A stretch of 22,582 bases of DNA from JBEKYD01 sp049509915 (GTDB taxonomy: Bacteria > Acidobacteriota > Terriglobia > Bryobacterales > Bryobacteraceae): NCBI GenBank assembly GCA_049509915.1, contig JBEKZL010000107.1, positions 1 through 22,582 on the forward strand, written 5' to 3'. Position 1 is the stretch's first letter; each line of letters opens with the position of its first letter. The translations under genes and the position numbers were made by a program. The notes below the pieces were generated by a model. The model made no database searches and was not told where the DNA came from. It worked only from the letters and a program-made list of their open reading frames with translations. Below are positions 7,537-15,114 of the stretch, piece after piece.

Positions 7537-8214
7537 ATGATCGAACTTTCCGGCATTCGCAAAGCTTTCAACCAGGGACGCGACAACGAATACTGGGCGC
7601 TCAATGGCATCGACCTGAGCATTCCGTCGCGGCGGGTGACGGCGTTTTTCGGCCCAAGCGGATCCGGCAAGACTACCTTGCTGACCGTGGTGGGTTGCCT
7701 GGCGCGGCCCACAGCCGGCCGCGTGCGGCTTGAGGGCCGGGATATCTCCGGCCTCCCGGAGCGCTTCCTGACCCAGATCCGGCGCCGCACTTTCGGCTTC
7801 GTCTTCCAGCAGTTCAACCTGATCCGGGGATTGTCGGCCGTCGAGAACATCATGCTGCCGGCGTATCCGCTCGGCGGCGAATGGCGCCCGCTGAAAGAGC
7901 GTGCGGAATTCCTGCTGGATTCGCTCCAGCTCAGCCACCGCCGCGCCGCTCGCGTGGAATGGCTCTCGGGAGGCGAGCAACAACGCGTGGCCATCGCTCG
8001 CGCCCTGATCAACGACCCGAAAGTGCTGGTTGCCGACGAGCCGACCGCCAACCTCGACACGGCGCTGGCGAGGGGCTTTCTCGATATTCTCGAAACGCTG
8101 GCGGCACAGGGGCGAACCATTCTGTTGAGCAGCCACGACCCGCTGGTGATCGTATCGCCGGTGGTCGAACGCGTGGTGAAACTGCGCGACGGCCGCATCG
8201 TGGGGGACGGCTGA
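7537..8214 (+). CDS. ABC transporter ATP-binding protein (LolD/MacB type)
   Basis: A 225-residue ATPase with every motif needed for activity: Walker A GPSGSGKT (39-46), Q-loop glutamines (91-92, FQQFNL), signature LSGGEQQ (143-149), Walker B VLVADEP (163-169, catalytic Glu168) and H-loop His200 (SSHD). Size and motifs match the LolD/MacB/FtsE group that powers FtsX-like permeases, and the permease gene is 2 bp upstream. It works on the cytoplasmic face of the inner membrane. Its stop codon overlaps the start of the next gene (TGATG), which couples the ATPase to the polytopic membrane protein. Nothing is truncated or missing. Confidence 0.95.
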   Translation: MIELSGIRKAFNQGRDNEYWALNGIDLSIPSRRVTAFFGPSGSGKTTLLTVVGCLARPTAGRVRLEGRDISGLPERFLTQIRRRTFGFVFQQFNLIRGLSAVENIMLPAYPLGGEWRPLKERAEFLLDSLQLSHRRAARVEWLSGGEQQRVAIARALINDPKVLVADEPTANLDTALARGFLDILETLAAQGRTILLSSHDPLVIVSPVVERVVKLRDGRIVGDG

Positions 8215-9251
8215 TGCTATTCCGGCCCGCGATTATCGCGCTCCTGCTGGCATCGGCGGCCAACGTCGCGATGCTCCTGGCCGCCACGCCGTTCGCGGTC
8301 GAAGTCCTCCGTCACTGGGATATTGCCAGCGGCAGCCAGCGCCAGTTGAATTTGGAACGCCGTACCTACCTGATCTCGGTGCTGCTCGCCAGCGTCATGG
8401 CTACTCAACTCCTGGCCCTGCTGCTTTTCGTTTTCAACGCCGACCGGATGGCGCCGATGTTTGTGGGAGCCATGTGCGCGGCGGGCGCCCTGAACGTCGA
8501 TCCATACGGTTTCCCGGCGCTGATCGCCCAGATCGCCGTCTTCTTCCTCGCAGCCATGTGGCTGGCCATCAACCACGTCGACATTCAGGCCCCGGACTAC
8601 CCCCTGGTCCGGGTCAAGTACGCGCTGCTATTCGCCGTGGCGCCGGCGCTGGTGGCGGCCTTCGCGCTCGAGTTGTGGTATTTTCTTGGTCTCAAGGCCG
8701 ACGTCCTGACCTCGTGTTGCGCCCGGGTGTTTTCCGGCGATGCCAAGGGGCTGTCCGGCGATCTTGCCGCCCTGCCGCCGCTGCCGGCCATCGTCGCCTT
8801 CTACTGCACGCTGATACTGGCGATGGCGGCAGCCGGGTACACCTCTCTCAGAAGGCGCGGCGGCTATGCGGTCGCGATGGCCAGCCTGACGGCCTTCCTC
8901 GCCGCCATCGCCGGCATCCTTTCCTTCCTGTCCCTCTACGTCTACGAGCATCCCCACCACCACTGCCCCTTCTGCGTGCTCAAGGCCGAATACGGATACC
9001 AAGGCTACTGGCTCTACCTGCCGCTTTTCGTGGCCACGGCTTGCGGCCTGGCGGTGGGCGCCGTGCAGCCCTTCGCCGCGGTAGCCAGCTTGCGGGACAT
9101 CGTTCCTAGCGTCTCTGGCCGCCTCTCCGGCGTGGCAGCCGCGGGCTTCGCGCTCTTTGCCGGCATTGCCACCTGGATTATTCTGCGCTCCAACCTGCTT
9201 CTCATCGACCACCAGTGGTTGCATTTTTCATTCCAAGGAGTTTCACCATGA
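8214..9251 (+). CDS. Polytopic membrane protein with HPHHHCPFC motif
   Basis: A 345-residue hydrophobic protein with about eight or nine transmembrane segments (for example 4-26, 52-76, 101-120, 135-158, 190-210, 218-243, 266-288 and 304-326). The most notable motif is HPHHHCPFC at 246-254: four histidines and a CxxC pair at a membrane edge. There is also a vicinal Cys pair at 168-169. Such a site could bind copper or iron, or do thiol-disulphide exchange. I do not recognise a named family. The ATG at 8214 overlaps the ATPase stop; the same frame is open back into the ATPase gene, but that part is not real because it lacks hydrophobic segments. The gene ends 4 bp past the start of the Tat-NosL gene, so it belongs to the same operon. 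It is probably an accessory subunit of the ABC transporter. Confidence 0.82.
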   Translation: MLFRPAIIALLLASAANVAMLLAATPFAVEVLRHWDIASGSQRQLNLERRTYLISVLLASVMATQLLALLLFVFNADRMAPMFVGAMCAAGALNVDPYGFPALIAQIAVFFLAAMWLAINHVDIQAPDYPLVRVKYALLFAVAPALVAAFALELWYFLGLKADVLTSCCARVFSGDAKGLSGDLAALPPLPAIVAFYCTLILAMAAAGYTSLRRRGGYAVAMASLTAFLAAIAGILSFLSLYVYEHPHHHCPFCVLKAEYGYQGYWLYLPLFVATACGLAVGAVQPFAAVASLRDIVPSVSGRLSGVAAAGFALFAGIATWIILRSNLLLIDHQWLHFSFQGVSP

Positions 9252-9856
9252 AACGTCGCGATATGCTGAGGACCTCCCTTGCTACTGCCGCCGGCGGCTT
9301 GGCACCGGCCGCGCTTCGGGCGCAACAGGCCGGCGCTGCCCCCCGCATGCCGGCCCAATCCCCGGCCACCATGCCGGACGATCCCCAGCCGCAGGTAAAC
9401 GACATCGAGAAGTACCCGAAATGCACATACTGCGGGATGGATCGCAAGCGGTTTCACCAGTCCCGCATGCTGATTCAATACGGCAACGGCCTGGTGGAGG
9501 CCGTCTGCTCTCTGCGCTGCGCCGCTACCAGCCTGACGATCAACGTGGGGCGCGGGACGCAGGCGATATGGGTCGGCGACAATGCCTCCCCAGCCGAACT
9601 CAAGCCCCTTGCGGACGCTGAGAAAGCGAGTTACCTCATTTTCAGCTCGATCCCGGGCGTCATGACCCGGCACAGCAAAGTGGCCTACAGCACAACGGAG
9701 GCGGCCGAGGCGGCGCGGGTTTCGAACGGTGGCGAGGTGGTCGATTTCGACAAAGCCCTGCTGGCCGCTTTTGCGGACATCGCGGAGTCCGTAGCCGCCA
9801 GCCGCAAGACGCGCGAGGAACGGCTCAAACGGGCCCAGGAGAAAAAGGACAGGTAA
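9248..9856 (+). CDS. Tat-exported NosL-like protein
   Basis: A 202-residue protein starting with a twin-arginine type signal (RRDMLRT, 3-9, hydrophobic region to about 22, probable cleavage near ALRA-QQ). The mature part has a NosL-type metal site, CTYCGM (59-64), then a second Cys pair at 87 and 91 (VCSLRCA). It ends in a charged, coiled-coil-like tail (about 180-202). NosL proteins bind Cu(I) and help load the copper enzyme nitrous oxide reductase, and relatives occur without that enzyme. Export by Tat implies folding or cofactor loading before export (inference). The ATG at 9248 has a good AAGGAG at 9235-9240 and overlaps the previous gene by 4 bp; its stop overlaps the next start (TAATG). 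No nosZ, nosD, nosF or nosY is in the window. Confidence 0.85.
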   Translation: MKRRDMLRTSLATAAGGLAPAALRAQQAGAAPRMPAQSPATMPDDPQPQVNDIEKYPKCTYCGMDRKRFHQSRMLIQYGNGLVEAVCSLRCAATSLTINVGRGTQAIWVGDNASPAELKPLADAEKASYLIFSSIPGVMTRHSKVAYSTTEAAEAARVSNGGEVVDFDKALLAAFADIAESVAASRKTREERLKRAQEKKDR

Positions 9857-10353
9857 TGCGGCTTGCCTGCGCTGCCATTCTGCTGGCGCTTTGCGCGGCG
9901 CCGTGGGTCGATTTGGCCGCGGACGGGGTTCCATTCTCCGTGCCTCCGCCAAGGGCCATGGATCTTTGCCCGGTCTGCGGGATGATTGTCTCGAAATACC
10001 CGAACTGGATCGCAACCGTGGTCTGGAAAGACGGCCATGCCCACCATTTCGACGGCGCCAAGGACATGTTCAAGTTCCTGCAAGCCTTGCCGAAATATGC
10101 GCCGGGCCACAAACGCGACGATATCCGTTTTATCGCCGTTACGGATTTCTACAACCTCGAAAAGATCGAGGCCGGAAAAGCGTCCTACGTGATCGGATCG
10201 GACGTCATGGGGCCGATGGGCCCCGAGTTGGTGCCGCTTGCCACCAGGGCCGATGCCGAGGACTTCTTCAAAGACCACAAAGGCAAACTCATTCTGGGCT
10301 TCGGCGCAGTCACGCCGGAGATCGTCGCCAAGGTCGACTCCGGTAAGTTCTAG
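9856..10353 (+). CDS. NosL-family protein (Sec-exported)
   Basis: A 165-residue NosL-family protein with a Sec signal peptide (about 1-22) and the classic N-terminal CPVCGM (38-43). The family pattern follows: KDGHAHHFDGAKDMFKFL (about 58-75), SYVIGSDVMGPMG (about 110-122) and GKLILGFGAVTPEIV near the C-terminus. These parts supply the Cys, Met and His ligands for Cu(I) in known NosL proteins. It lacks a convincing lipobox, unlike many NosL lipoproteins, so it may be soluble in the periplasm. Its start overlaps the stop of the Tat-exported NosL gene, giving two NosL-type proteins in tandem, one per export pathway. This is the better match to the family of the two. Confidence 0.9.
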   Translation: MRLACAAILLALCAAPWVDLAADGVPFSVPPPRAMDLCPVCGMIVSKYPNWIATVVWKDGHAHHFDGAKDMFKFLQALPKYAPGHKRDDIRFIAVTDFYNLEKIEAGKASYVIGSDVMGPMGPELVPLATRADAEDFFKDHKGKLILGFGAVTPEIVAKVDSGKF

Positions 10354-10407
10354 CTCAATCCGGGTGAACGGCAACGACCGGCTACGAATGGAAAGGAACG
10401 GGCCGCA

Positions 10408-10842
10408 ATGATAAGGATTGCCCAAATATTATGTCTGGCTGTATTGCCCCTAATGGCTCTTGCGGAGACGCCGCGGCAGCCGCGGGAGCGGGTCGACCGC
10501 TTGCAGCGCGCGGTACTGGCGCCTTGCTGTTACACGGAATCCGTCGCGATTCATCAGAGCGAGATCGCGGTCAAGATGCGGTTGGAAATCGCCAGGTGGG
10601 TGGCGATGGGAGAGTCGGATCGGGCGATCCTGGATACCTACGTCGGCCTGTACGGTAGCAAAGTGCTGGTCGATCCCCGGACCGTGCCGCGGGGATGGAC
10701 GCCGTTTGTGCCGTGGCTTGTCTTGATCCTGGGAGTATTCCTGGTGGCCTGGTTGCTGAAGCGCTGGCGCGTGGTCCCCAGGACCGCGACCGCGTTATCG
10801 ACCGCGGAAGTCGAGAATCTCCCGGACCTCGACGACGACTGA
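10408..10842 (+). CDS. CcmH-like cytochrome c biogenesis protein with vicinal CC
   Basis: A 144-residue protein with a signal peptide (1-19), a short helical domain and a C-terminal transmembrane helix (about 100-117). The domain follows the CcmH/CycL/NrfF pattern: APCCYTESVA (38-47), an invariant-looking SEIA and EIARW, then DTYVGLYGSKVLVDP (76-90). Canonical CcmH has LRCxxCQ and reduces apocytochrome c for haem ligation; here the two cysteines are adjacent (40-41), a variant I associate with deltaproteobacteria and acidobacteria. No other ccm gene is nearby. It has its own GAAAGGA (10391-10397) 10 bp before the ATG and lies 54 bp after the NosL gene, so it is probably still in the same transcript. 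A thiol-redox role for the neighbouring Cys-rich metalloproteins is plausible. Confidence 0.85.
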   Translation: MIRIAQILCLAVLPLMALAETPRQPRERVDRLQRAVLAPCCYTESVAIHQSEIAVKMRLEIARWVAMGESDRAILDTYVGLYGSKVLVDPRTVPRGWTPFVPWLVLILGVFLVAWLLKRWRVVPRTATALSTAEVENLPDLDDD

Positions 10843-10902
10843 CGACGGCGACCGTGAGGCCGGCCGACAATGGTCAACCCAGTCCAGCGGCTGCCCGCAA
10901 TC

Positions 10903-11952
10903 TCAGCAGCCTTTCGATCCCGCCGCCGGGGCCACATGGGGCGTGCGCGCGCCGCCGTGGGCGCGCTTGTGCAACTCGCCCAGGTCCAGCCCGGTGAGCG
11001 CGGTGGCGATGGCGCCGCCGGCCAGCAGCGGCACTGTCAAGGCTGCAAACATGATCATGGAAAACGTTTTGGCGTCGTTGATCTCCACGTCGAACAGCCG
11101 CATCGCCAGCACGCAGGCGGCATTCACCACGCCCAGGTTGCCGGGGGCGTTCGGCACCACCGTGGCCAGCCGGATAATGGTCAGAATGCCGGCCGCCTGC
11201 CAGAAGGAAAGGTCCATCGCGTCGGCGCGCAGCAGGGCGTAAATGGAAAACATCTGCAGCAGCAGGTAGAGCAGGCTGATGAGCGAGGTTTTGCCCAGCG
11301 ACCGCCAGTTGCCCATCAGGTGCAGCCCTTCCACCACGTGGCGCAGGGTGGCGGCCCAGCGGCTCTCGCTCATCACCGCGTGAACGTCCTGTTTGCGCAG
11401 CACCACCCACACCAGGGCCGCGGCCGCGGCGATCAACAACACTCCCAGGGCCTGCACCAGCCAGATGATATCGCGCGGAATGCGATGCACGAAGCTGGCC
11501 GTAATCAGGAATGCGCCCAGCATCCAGAAGCCGTCGATCAGTCGCTCCACTGCGGCCGAAGCGATGCTCAGCGACAGCCGCAGGTTGTTCCAATGGGCCA
11601 GCAGGTAGCAACGAATCAGTTCGCCGGTGCGCAGCGGAAGCACTTCATTGGCGAACAGGCCGATGTAGATCGCCTGCACGGTGCGCCACAAACGCAGGCG
11701 CACCACCGGGCCGAGAAGCGTTTTCCAGCGCCAACCGTGGCAAACATAAACCGCCAGATCGCTCGCGATGGCCAACGTCACCCAGCGCCAGTCGAGCGAA
11801 CGGACGGCCGCCACCAGGTCGCTGAACTGGTAGCCGCGCAGCACCCAAGCCAGACAGCCGGCCGAAACGCAATACCCCAGAGCTTGGGGTGCCCACGAAG
11901 GAATCTTGCGGCGCCGCTCGGGCTTCACGTTCTCCATCATATCGTGGCACAC
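10903..11952 (-). CDS. Flippase-like (LPG synthase TM-region family) membrane protein
   Basis: A 349-residue inner-membrane protein with about seven or eight hydrophobic helices, matching the 'lysylphosphatidylglycerol synthase TM region' / flippase-like family. Signatures include NEVLPLRTGELIR (102-114), AAVERLIDG (133-141) and VPNAPGNLGVVNAA (266-279). Members are thought to move lipids or lipid-linked sugars across the membrane; it lacks the soluble aminoacyl-transferase domain of true MprF, so it should not be called MprF. Start codons at 11952, 11940 and 11937 all fit, and no strong ribosome binding site separates them. It converges on the CcmH-like gene (60 bp apart) and diverges from the small secreted protein gene, so it stands alone. 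Confidence 0.88.
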   Translation of the reverse strand: MCHDMMENVKPERRRKIPSWAPQALGYCVSAGCLAWVLRGYQFSDLVAAVRSLDWRWVTLAIASDLAVYVCHGWRWKTLLGPVVRLRLWRTVQAIYIGLFANEVLPLRTGELIRCYLLAHWNNLRLSLSIASAAVERLIDGFWMLGAFLITASFVHRIPRDIIWLVQALGVLLIAAAAALVWVVLRKQDVHAVMSESRWAATLRHVVEGLHLMGNWRSLGKTSLISLLYLLLQMFSIYALLRADAMDLSFWQAAGILTIIRLATVVPNAPGNLGVVNAACVLAMRLFDVEINDAKTFSMIMFAALTVPLLAGGAIATALTGLDLGELHKRAHGGARTPHVAPAAGSKGC

Positions 11953-11975
11953 TGTAAGGCACGGGGTGGTTCGAT

Positions 11976-12353
11976 ATGAAACGGATGCCGACGATTGGGA
12001 TGCGTGCCGCGGCTATGGCCGTGGTGGTGAGTTGGGCCGGGATGACGGCGGCTTGGGCGGCGGATGAAACGCCGCGGGAGGCGTTCCATGGGACACTGGT
12101 GGACGCCGGATGCATGGAGCGTCCGGCATGTCCCGTCACGGCCGGGACGCGGGCCTTTGGGCTGGAACTGGCGAACGGCAAACTGCTCGATCTGGATGAA
12201 GCCGGCACCACTTTTGCCAGCGCCGCCCTCAACGGCAACAAAGACTTCCGCGCGCTCATCAACGGCACGGCGGATTCGATCCGGCCGAAGGCTACCGTCA
12301 AGGGGCGCCTGCACGGCACCAAAATCATGGTGGACAGCGTCGCGGTGGAGTGA
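11976..12353 (+). CDS. Small secreted protein of unknown function
   Basis: A 125-residue protein with a signal peptide ending near AWA-AD (about residue 29). The mature domain of about 95 residues carries FHGTLVDAGCMERPACPVT (38-56) and a predicted short beta-rich fold ending in KGRLHGTKIMVDSVAV. Cys46 and Cys52 could form a disulphide. I recall similar small secreted proteins in acidobacteria but cannot name a family or function. The ATG at 11976 follows GGGGTGG at 11963-11969. It starts 23 bp from the divergently transcribed flippase-like gene, so the two share a very short control region, and it converges on the ankyrin gene with 16 bp between stops. Confidence 0.75.
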   Translation: MKRMPTIGMRAAAMAVVVSWAGMTAAWAADETPREAFHGTLVDAGCMERPACPVTAGTRAFGLELANGKLLDLDEAGTTFASAALNGNKDFRALINGTADSIRPKATVKGRLHGTKIMVDSVAVE

Positions 12354-12369
12354 TCGAGCGCCGGCCGCT

Positions 12370-13752
12370 TCACCGCTTGGATTTGGTGGGAACGCCGCCG
12401 GCCTGGACCACGAGGCGGGTGATCAGGTCGAACACGGACTCCAGCGGAATCGCATCGGCGATGGCAAGTGGGGTTCGGCCGCGCGCGTCCGGGGTGTCGA
12501 GCGGAGCGCCCTTATCGGCCAGGAACTGGACCACCTGGCAGATCTCGGCTTGGGTCGCTTTCGTTGCGAATGCGCCCACCGCGTAGTGGGTCACGGTGGC
12601 GCCCCGATTATTGACGGCCTTGGCATTGGGGTCCAATTCGTAGGCGTACGTCACGGCGTCGAGATGGGCGCTCGAAGCCGCCGCCATTAATAGGGCCGTG
12701 CCATCCTGAGCTTTCAGGGCCGGATCGGCGCCGCCCGCCACCAGTGCCCGCATCGCGTCCGCGTGGCCGGCCCTGGCCGCCAGCAGTAGCGGCGTTTCCT
12801 CCCCGGTGGTCCGGCGGAAGTCGCCACCCCCACGGCCCTCCAGCGTTCTCGCCGTGCGTGCGTTGGGGTCCGCTCCTTTCTCGAGCAGCTTCTTCACCAG
12901 TTCCAGGCTCCCCAACTGCGCGGCCGCGTGCAGCGGCGTGTTGCCGGCGCCATCCACCACGTTTGCCTCCGCGCCGCCGTCGATCAGCGCAATGGCGGCG
13001 GACGCACTGCGATACGCCGCCGCTACCGATAGCGTTCTGGTGCCGTCGGGCAAGCGATAGTTGGCGTCGGCGCCGGCCGCCAGCAAGCGTTCCACCGACT
13101 TGCTGTCGTTCTTCATCGCCGCGAACACCAGCGCGGTGAAGCCGGCCTTCGAAGCCGCGTTCACCTCCGCCCCGTGCGCCAGCAGCAAACCGGCGATCTC
13201 GGGGTGCTTTCCCGCCGCCGCCCACATCAGTGCCGTCTGTCCCTTGCGGGACTCGGCCGCATTCACCTGGGCGCCATGTTCGATCAGTTGCGAAACTGCA
13301 TCCGCGTTTCCCACCCGGGCGGCAATCATGAGCGCGGTCTCACCGTTCCAGCGCGCCCGATTGGCATCGGCGCCCGCCTGAAGGAGTTTCCGCACCAGGC
13401 CGGCGTTGCCGTTGGCGCAAGCCAGGGTGAGCGGCGTCTCGCCATACTCGTCCGCCGTCTCCACCTTCGCGCCAGCCGCCACCAGCGCGTCCGCCGCCGA
13501 GCTATCGTCCAGATAGACGGCCCAAGCCAGTGCCGTCGCACCGTCCGGTTGCGCCGCGTTCAGGTCCGCGTGACGGGCCAGCAGATCGGCCAGAGCCTGG
13601 TGATCGCGCTGCCTGACCGCGCCAATCAGCCGCAGATCGACAGGCCGCGGATTGTCCGCCGCCAGCGCGAAAGCAGCGAATGCCAAGGCCAACAGAAGGC
13701 GACCACCTGCTCTCCGTGAGCTGACCCACAACACATCTGTCACCCTGCCCAC
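12370..13752 (-). CDS. Exported ankyrin-repeat protein
   Basis: A 460-residue protein with a signal peptide (hydrophobic about 18-32) and about twelve ankyrin repeats filling nearly all of the mature chain, with repeat cores such as GETPLTLACANGNAGLVRKLL and GNTPLHAAAQLGSLELVKKLL. After the eighth repeat comes an insert of roughly 15 residues rich in Arg and Gly (around RGGGDFRRTTG). Ankyrin repeats bind proteins, so it is probably a periplasmic or outer-surface binding partner. The start is a GTG at 13752, preceded by GGAGAG 9 bp upstream; no ATG fits with the signal peptide. The DUF1552 gene ends 15 bp upstream, and the DUF1592 gene precedes that, so it is the third gene of the operon and may act with those proteins (inference). 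Confidence 0.9.
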   Translation of the reverse strand: MGRVTDVLWVSSRRAGGRLLLALAFAAFALAADNPRPVDLRLIGAVRQRDHQALADLLARHADLNAAQPDGATALAWAVYLDDSSAADALVAAGAKVETADEYGETPLTLACANGNAGLVRKLLQAGADANRARWNGETALMIAARVGNADAVSQLIEHGAQVNAAESRKGQTALMWAAAGKHPEIAGLLLAHGAEVNAASKAGFTALVFAAMKNDSKSVERLLAAGADANYRLPDGTRTLSVAAAYRSASAAIALIDGGAEANVVDGAGNTPLHAAAQLGSLELVKKLLEKGADPNARTARTLEGRGGGDFRRTTGEETPLLLAARAGHADAMRALVAGGADPALKAQDGTALLMAAASSAHLDAVTYAYELDPNAKAVNNRGATVTHYAVGAFATKATQAEICQVVQFLADKGAPLDTPDARGRTPLAIADAIPLESVFDLITRLVVQAGGVPTKSKR

Positions 13753-13767
13753 CTGAGATTGCTCTCC

Positions 13768-15114
13768 CTACACCCCTGGCAGCAGGTTGATCTCGCCGGT
13801 GCTGTCGCCCAGTTTGTCGATGCGCACGCCGGCTTTGTCCATCACCGTCAGCAGCAGGTTGTTCATGGGCGTCTCCTTGGGGAAACGCAGGTGGCGCCCG
13901 CCGCGAATGCCTACCGCGCCGCCGCCGGCGAGGGCGATCGGCAGATCGTGATGGGTGTGCGCATTGCCATCGGCGATGCTGCTGCCATAAACCACCAGCG
14001 ACCGGTCCAGCAGGCTGGCGTCGCCTTCCTGGGTCGAGCGCAGCCGGTCCAGCATGTAGGCGAACATTTCCACATGATGCGTATTGATGCGCGCCGTCTT
14101 ATCGATTTTCTCCGGATCGTTCATGTGGTGGGTGCAGGAATGGTGGCCATCGGAAATGCCGATCTCGCGATAGCTGCGGTTGCTGCCTTCGCGCGCGATC
14201 ATGAAGGTGATTACGCGCGTCAGGTCGGCCTGGAACGCCAGCACCTGCAGGTCGATCATGAGCCGGGCATGGTCGACGAACGCTTCCGGAACCGCAGCCG
14301 GCTTTTCCATCACCGGCATTTTGAGGGTGGCGCTCTGCTCCTCGGCTTTTTGAATGCGGCGCTCGATATCGCGAATGGCATCCAGGTACTGATCCAGCTT
14401 GTTGCGGTCGCCGGCGCCCAATCCCGGGCTGAGGCGGGCTACATCGGCCCGCACGTAGTCCAGGATGCTGGCTTGTTCCTGAAACGAGGCCATCCGCGCC
14501 TTCGGGTCGGTCGAGTCGCCGTCGCCGAACAGGCGCTCGAACAGGGCACGCGGATTCACCTCGGTCGGCATCGGGGTGGTCGGGTTGCGCCAGGAAATGG
14601 TATTGGTATACGCGCAGCTATAGCCGGAGTCGCAATCGCCCGCCAGGTACGGCGCTTCCAGGCCAACTTCGAGCGAACCTAGTTGGGTGAATTTTCCAAA
14701 CTCGCGCGCGGCAATCTGGTCGGCCGAAACGCCGGCCCGAATCTCGGTCTGGGTTTTCTTGGGATGCACTCCGGTGAGCCACGTGGCCCCGGCACGGGCA
14801 TGGTCGCCGGCGCCGTCGCCGAGCGCGCGGCCGTTCACCTGGGCCAGGCCGCTAAGCACCAGCAGTTGTTCGCGGTACGGCTCCAGCGCCTTCATCACCG
14901 GCGTGAACTCGAAGCCCTCGCCCTCCACCGCCGGCGTCCACCGGTTCATGATGATGCCGTTGGGGACGTAGACGAATGCCAGCCGCGTTGGGCGGACGGC
15001 GTTTCGGGTATTCGCGAATGCCGGCGTCATGGCATCCAGGAAGGGAAGCGCCAGGGTGGTGCCGAGCCCGCGCAGAAAAGTGCGCCGCGCCAGCGATTTC
15101 TTGGTGACGATCAT
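13768..15114 (-). CDS. DUF1552 Tat-exported protein
   Basis: A 448-residue protein with a twin-arginine signal (RRTFLRG, 10-16, then a hydrophobic stretch to about 33). The family pattern of DUF1552 is clear: FVYVPNGIIMNRWTP (47-61), DHARAGATWLTG (about 103-114), SWRNPTTPMPTEVNPRALFERLFG (about 173-196) and, near the end, YGSSIADGNAHTHHDLPIALAGGG (about 383-406). The last region resembles the metal-binding core of the alkaline phosphatase/sulphatase-like DUF1501 relatives, but no activity has been shown that I know of. It is nearly always encoded next to a DUF1592 protein, as here, where the start overlaps the DUF1592 stop by 4 bp (ATGA). It should act in the periplasm, folded before export. 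Confidence 0.92.
   Translation of the reverse strand: MIVTKKSLARRTFLRGLGTTLALPFLDAMTPAFANTRNAVRPTRLAFVYVPNGIIMNRWTPAVEGEGFEFTPVMKALEPYREQLLVLSGLAQVNGRALGDGAGDHARAGATWLTGVHPKKTQTEIRAGVSADQIAAREFGKFTQLGSLEVGLEAPYLAGDCDSGYSCAYTNTISWRNPTTPMPTEVNPRALFERLFGDGDSTDPKARMASFQEQASILDYVRADVARLSPGLGAGDRNKLDQYLDAIRDIERRIQKAEEQSATLKMPVMEKPAAVPEAFVDHARLMIDLQVLAFQADLTRVITFMIAREGSNRSYREIGISDGHHSCTHHMNDPEKIDKTARINTHHVEMFAYMLDRLRSTQEGDASLLDRSLVVYGSSIADGNAHTHHDLPIALAGGGAVGIRGGRHLRFPKETPMNNLLLTVMDKAGVRIDKLGDSTGEINLLPGV

Noticed and set aside
7881..8213. 111-codon upstream extension of the HPHHHCPFC membrane protein
   Set aside because: It overlaps the ATPase gene in another frame; the ATG at 8214 overlaps the ATPase stop and begins the first hydrophobic segment.
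10870..11979. 369-codon open frame on the plus strand
   Set aside because: It runs antisense to the flippase-like gene, which has clear family motifs. The translation is a His/Gln/Arg-rich string without domains, typical of the antisense frame of a high-GC gene.
12370..13752. Ankyrin repeats considered as a DNA tandem repeat or CRISPR-like array
   Set aside because: The periodicity is at the protein level (about 33 residues) with diverged codons; there are no identical DNA repeats with unique spacers.
13759..14682. 307-codon open frame on the plus strand
   Set aside because: Antisense to the DUF1552 gene and with no ribosome binding site or recognisable domain.
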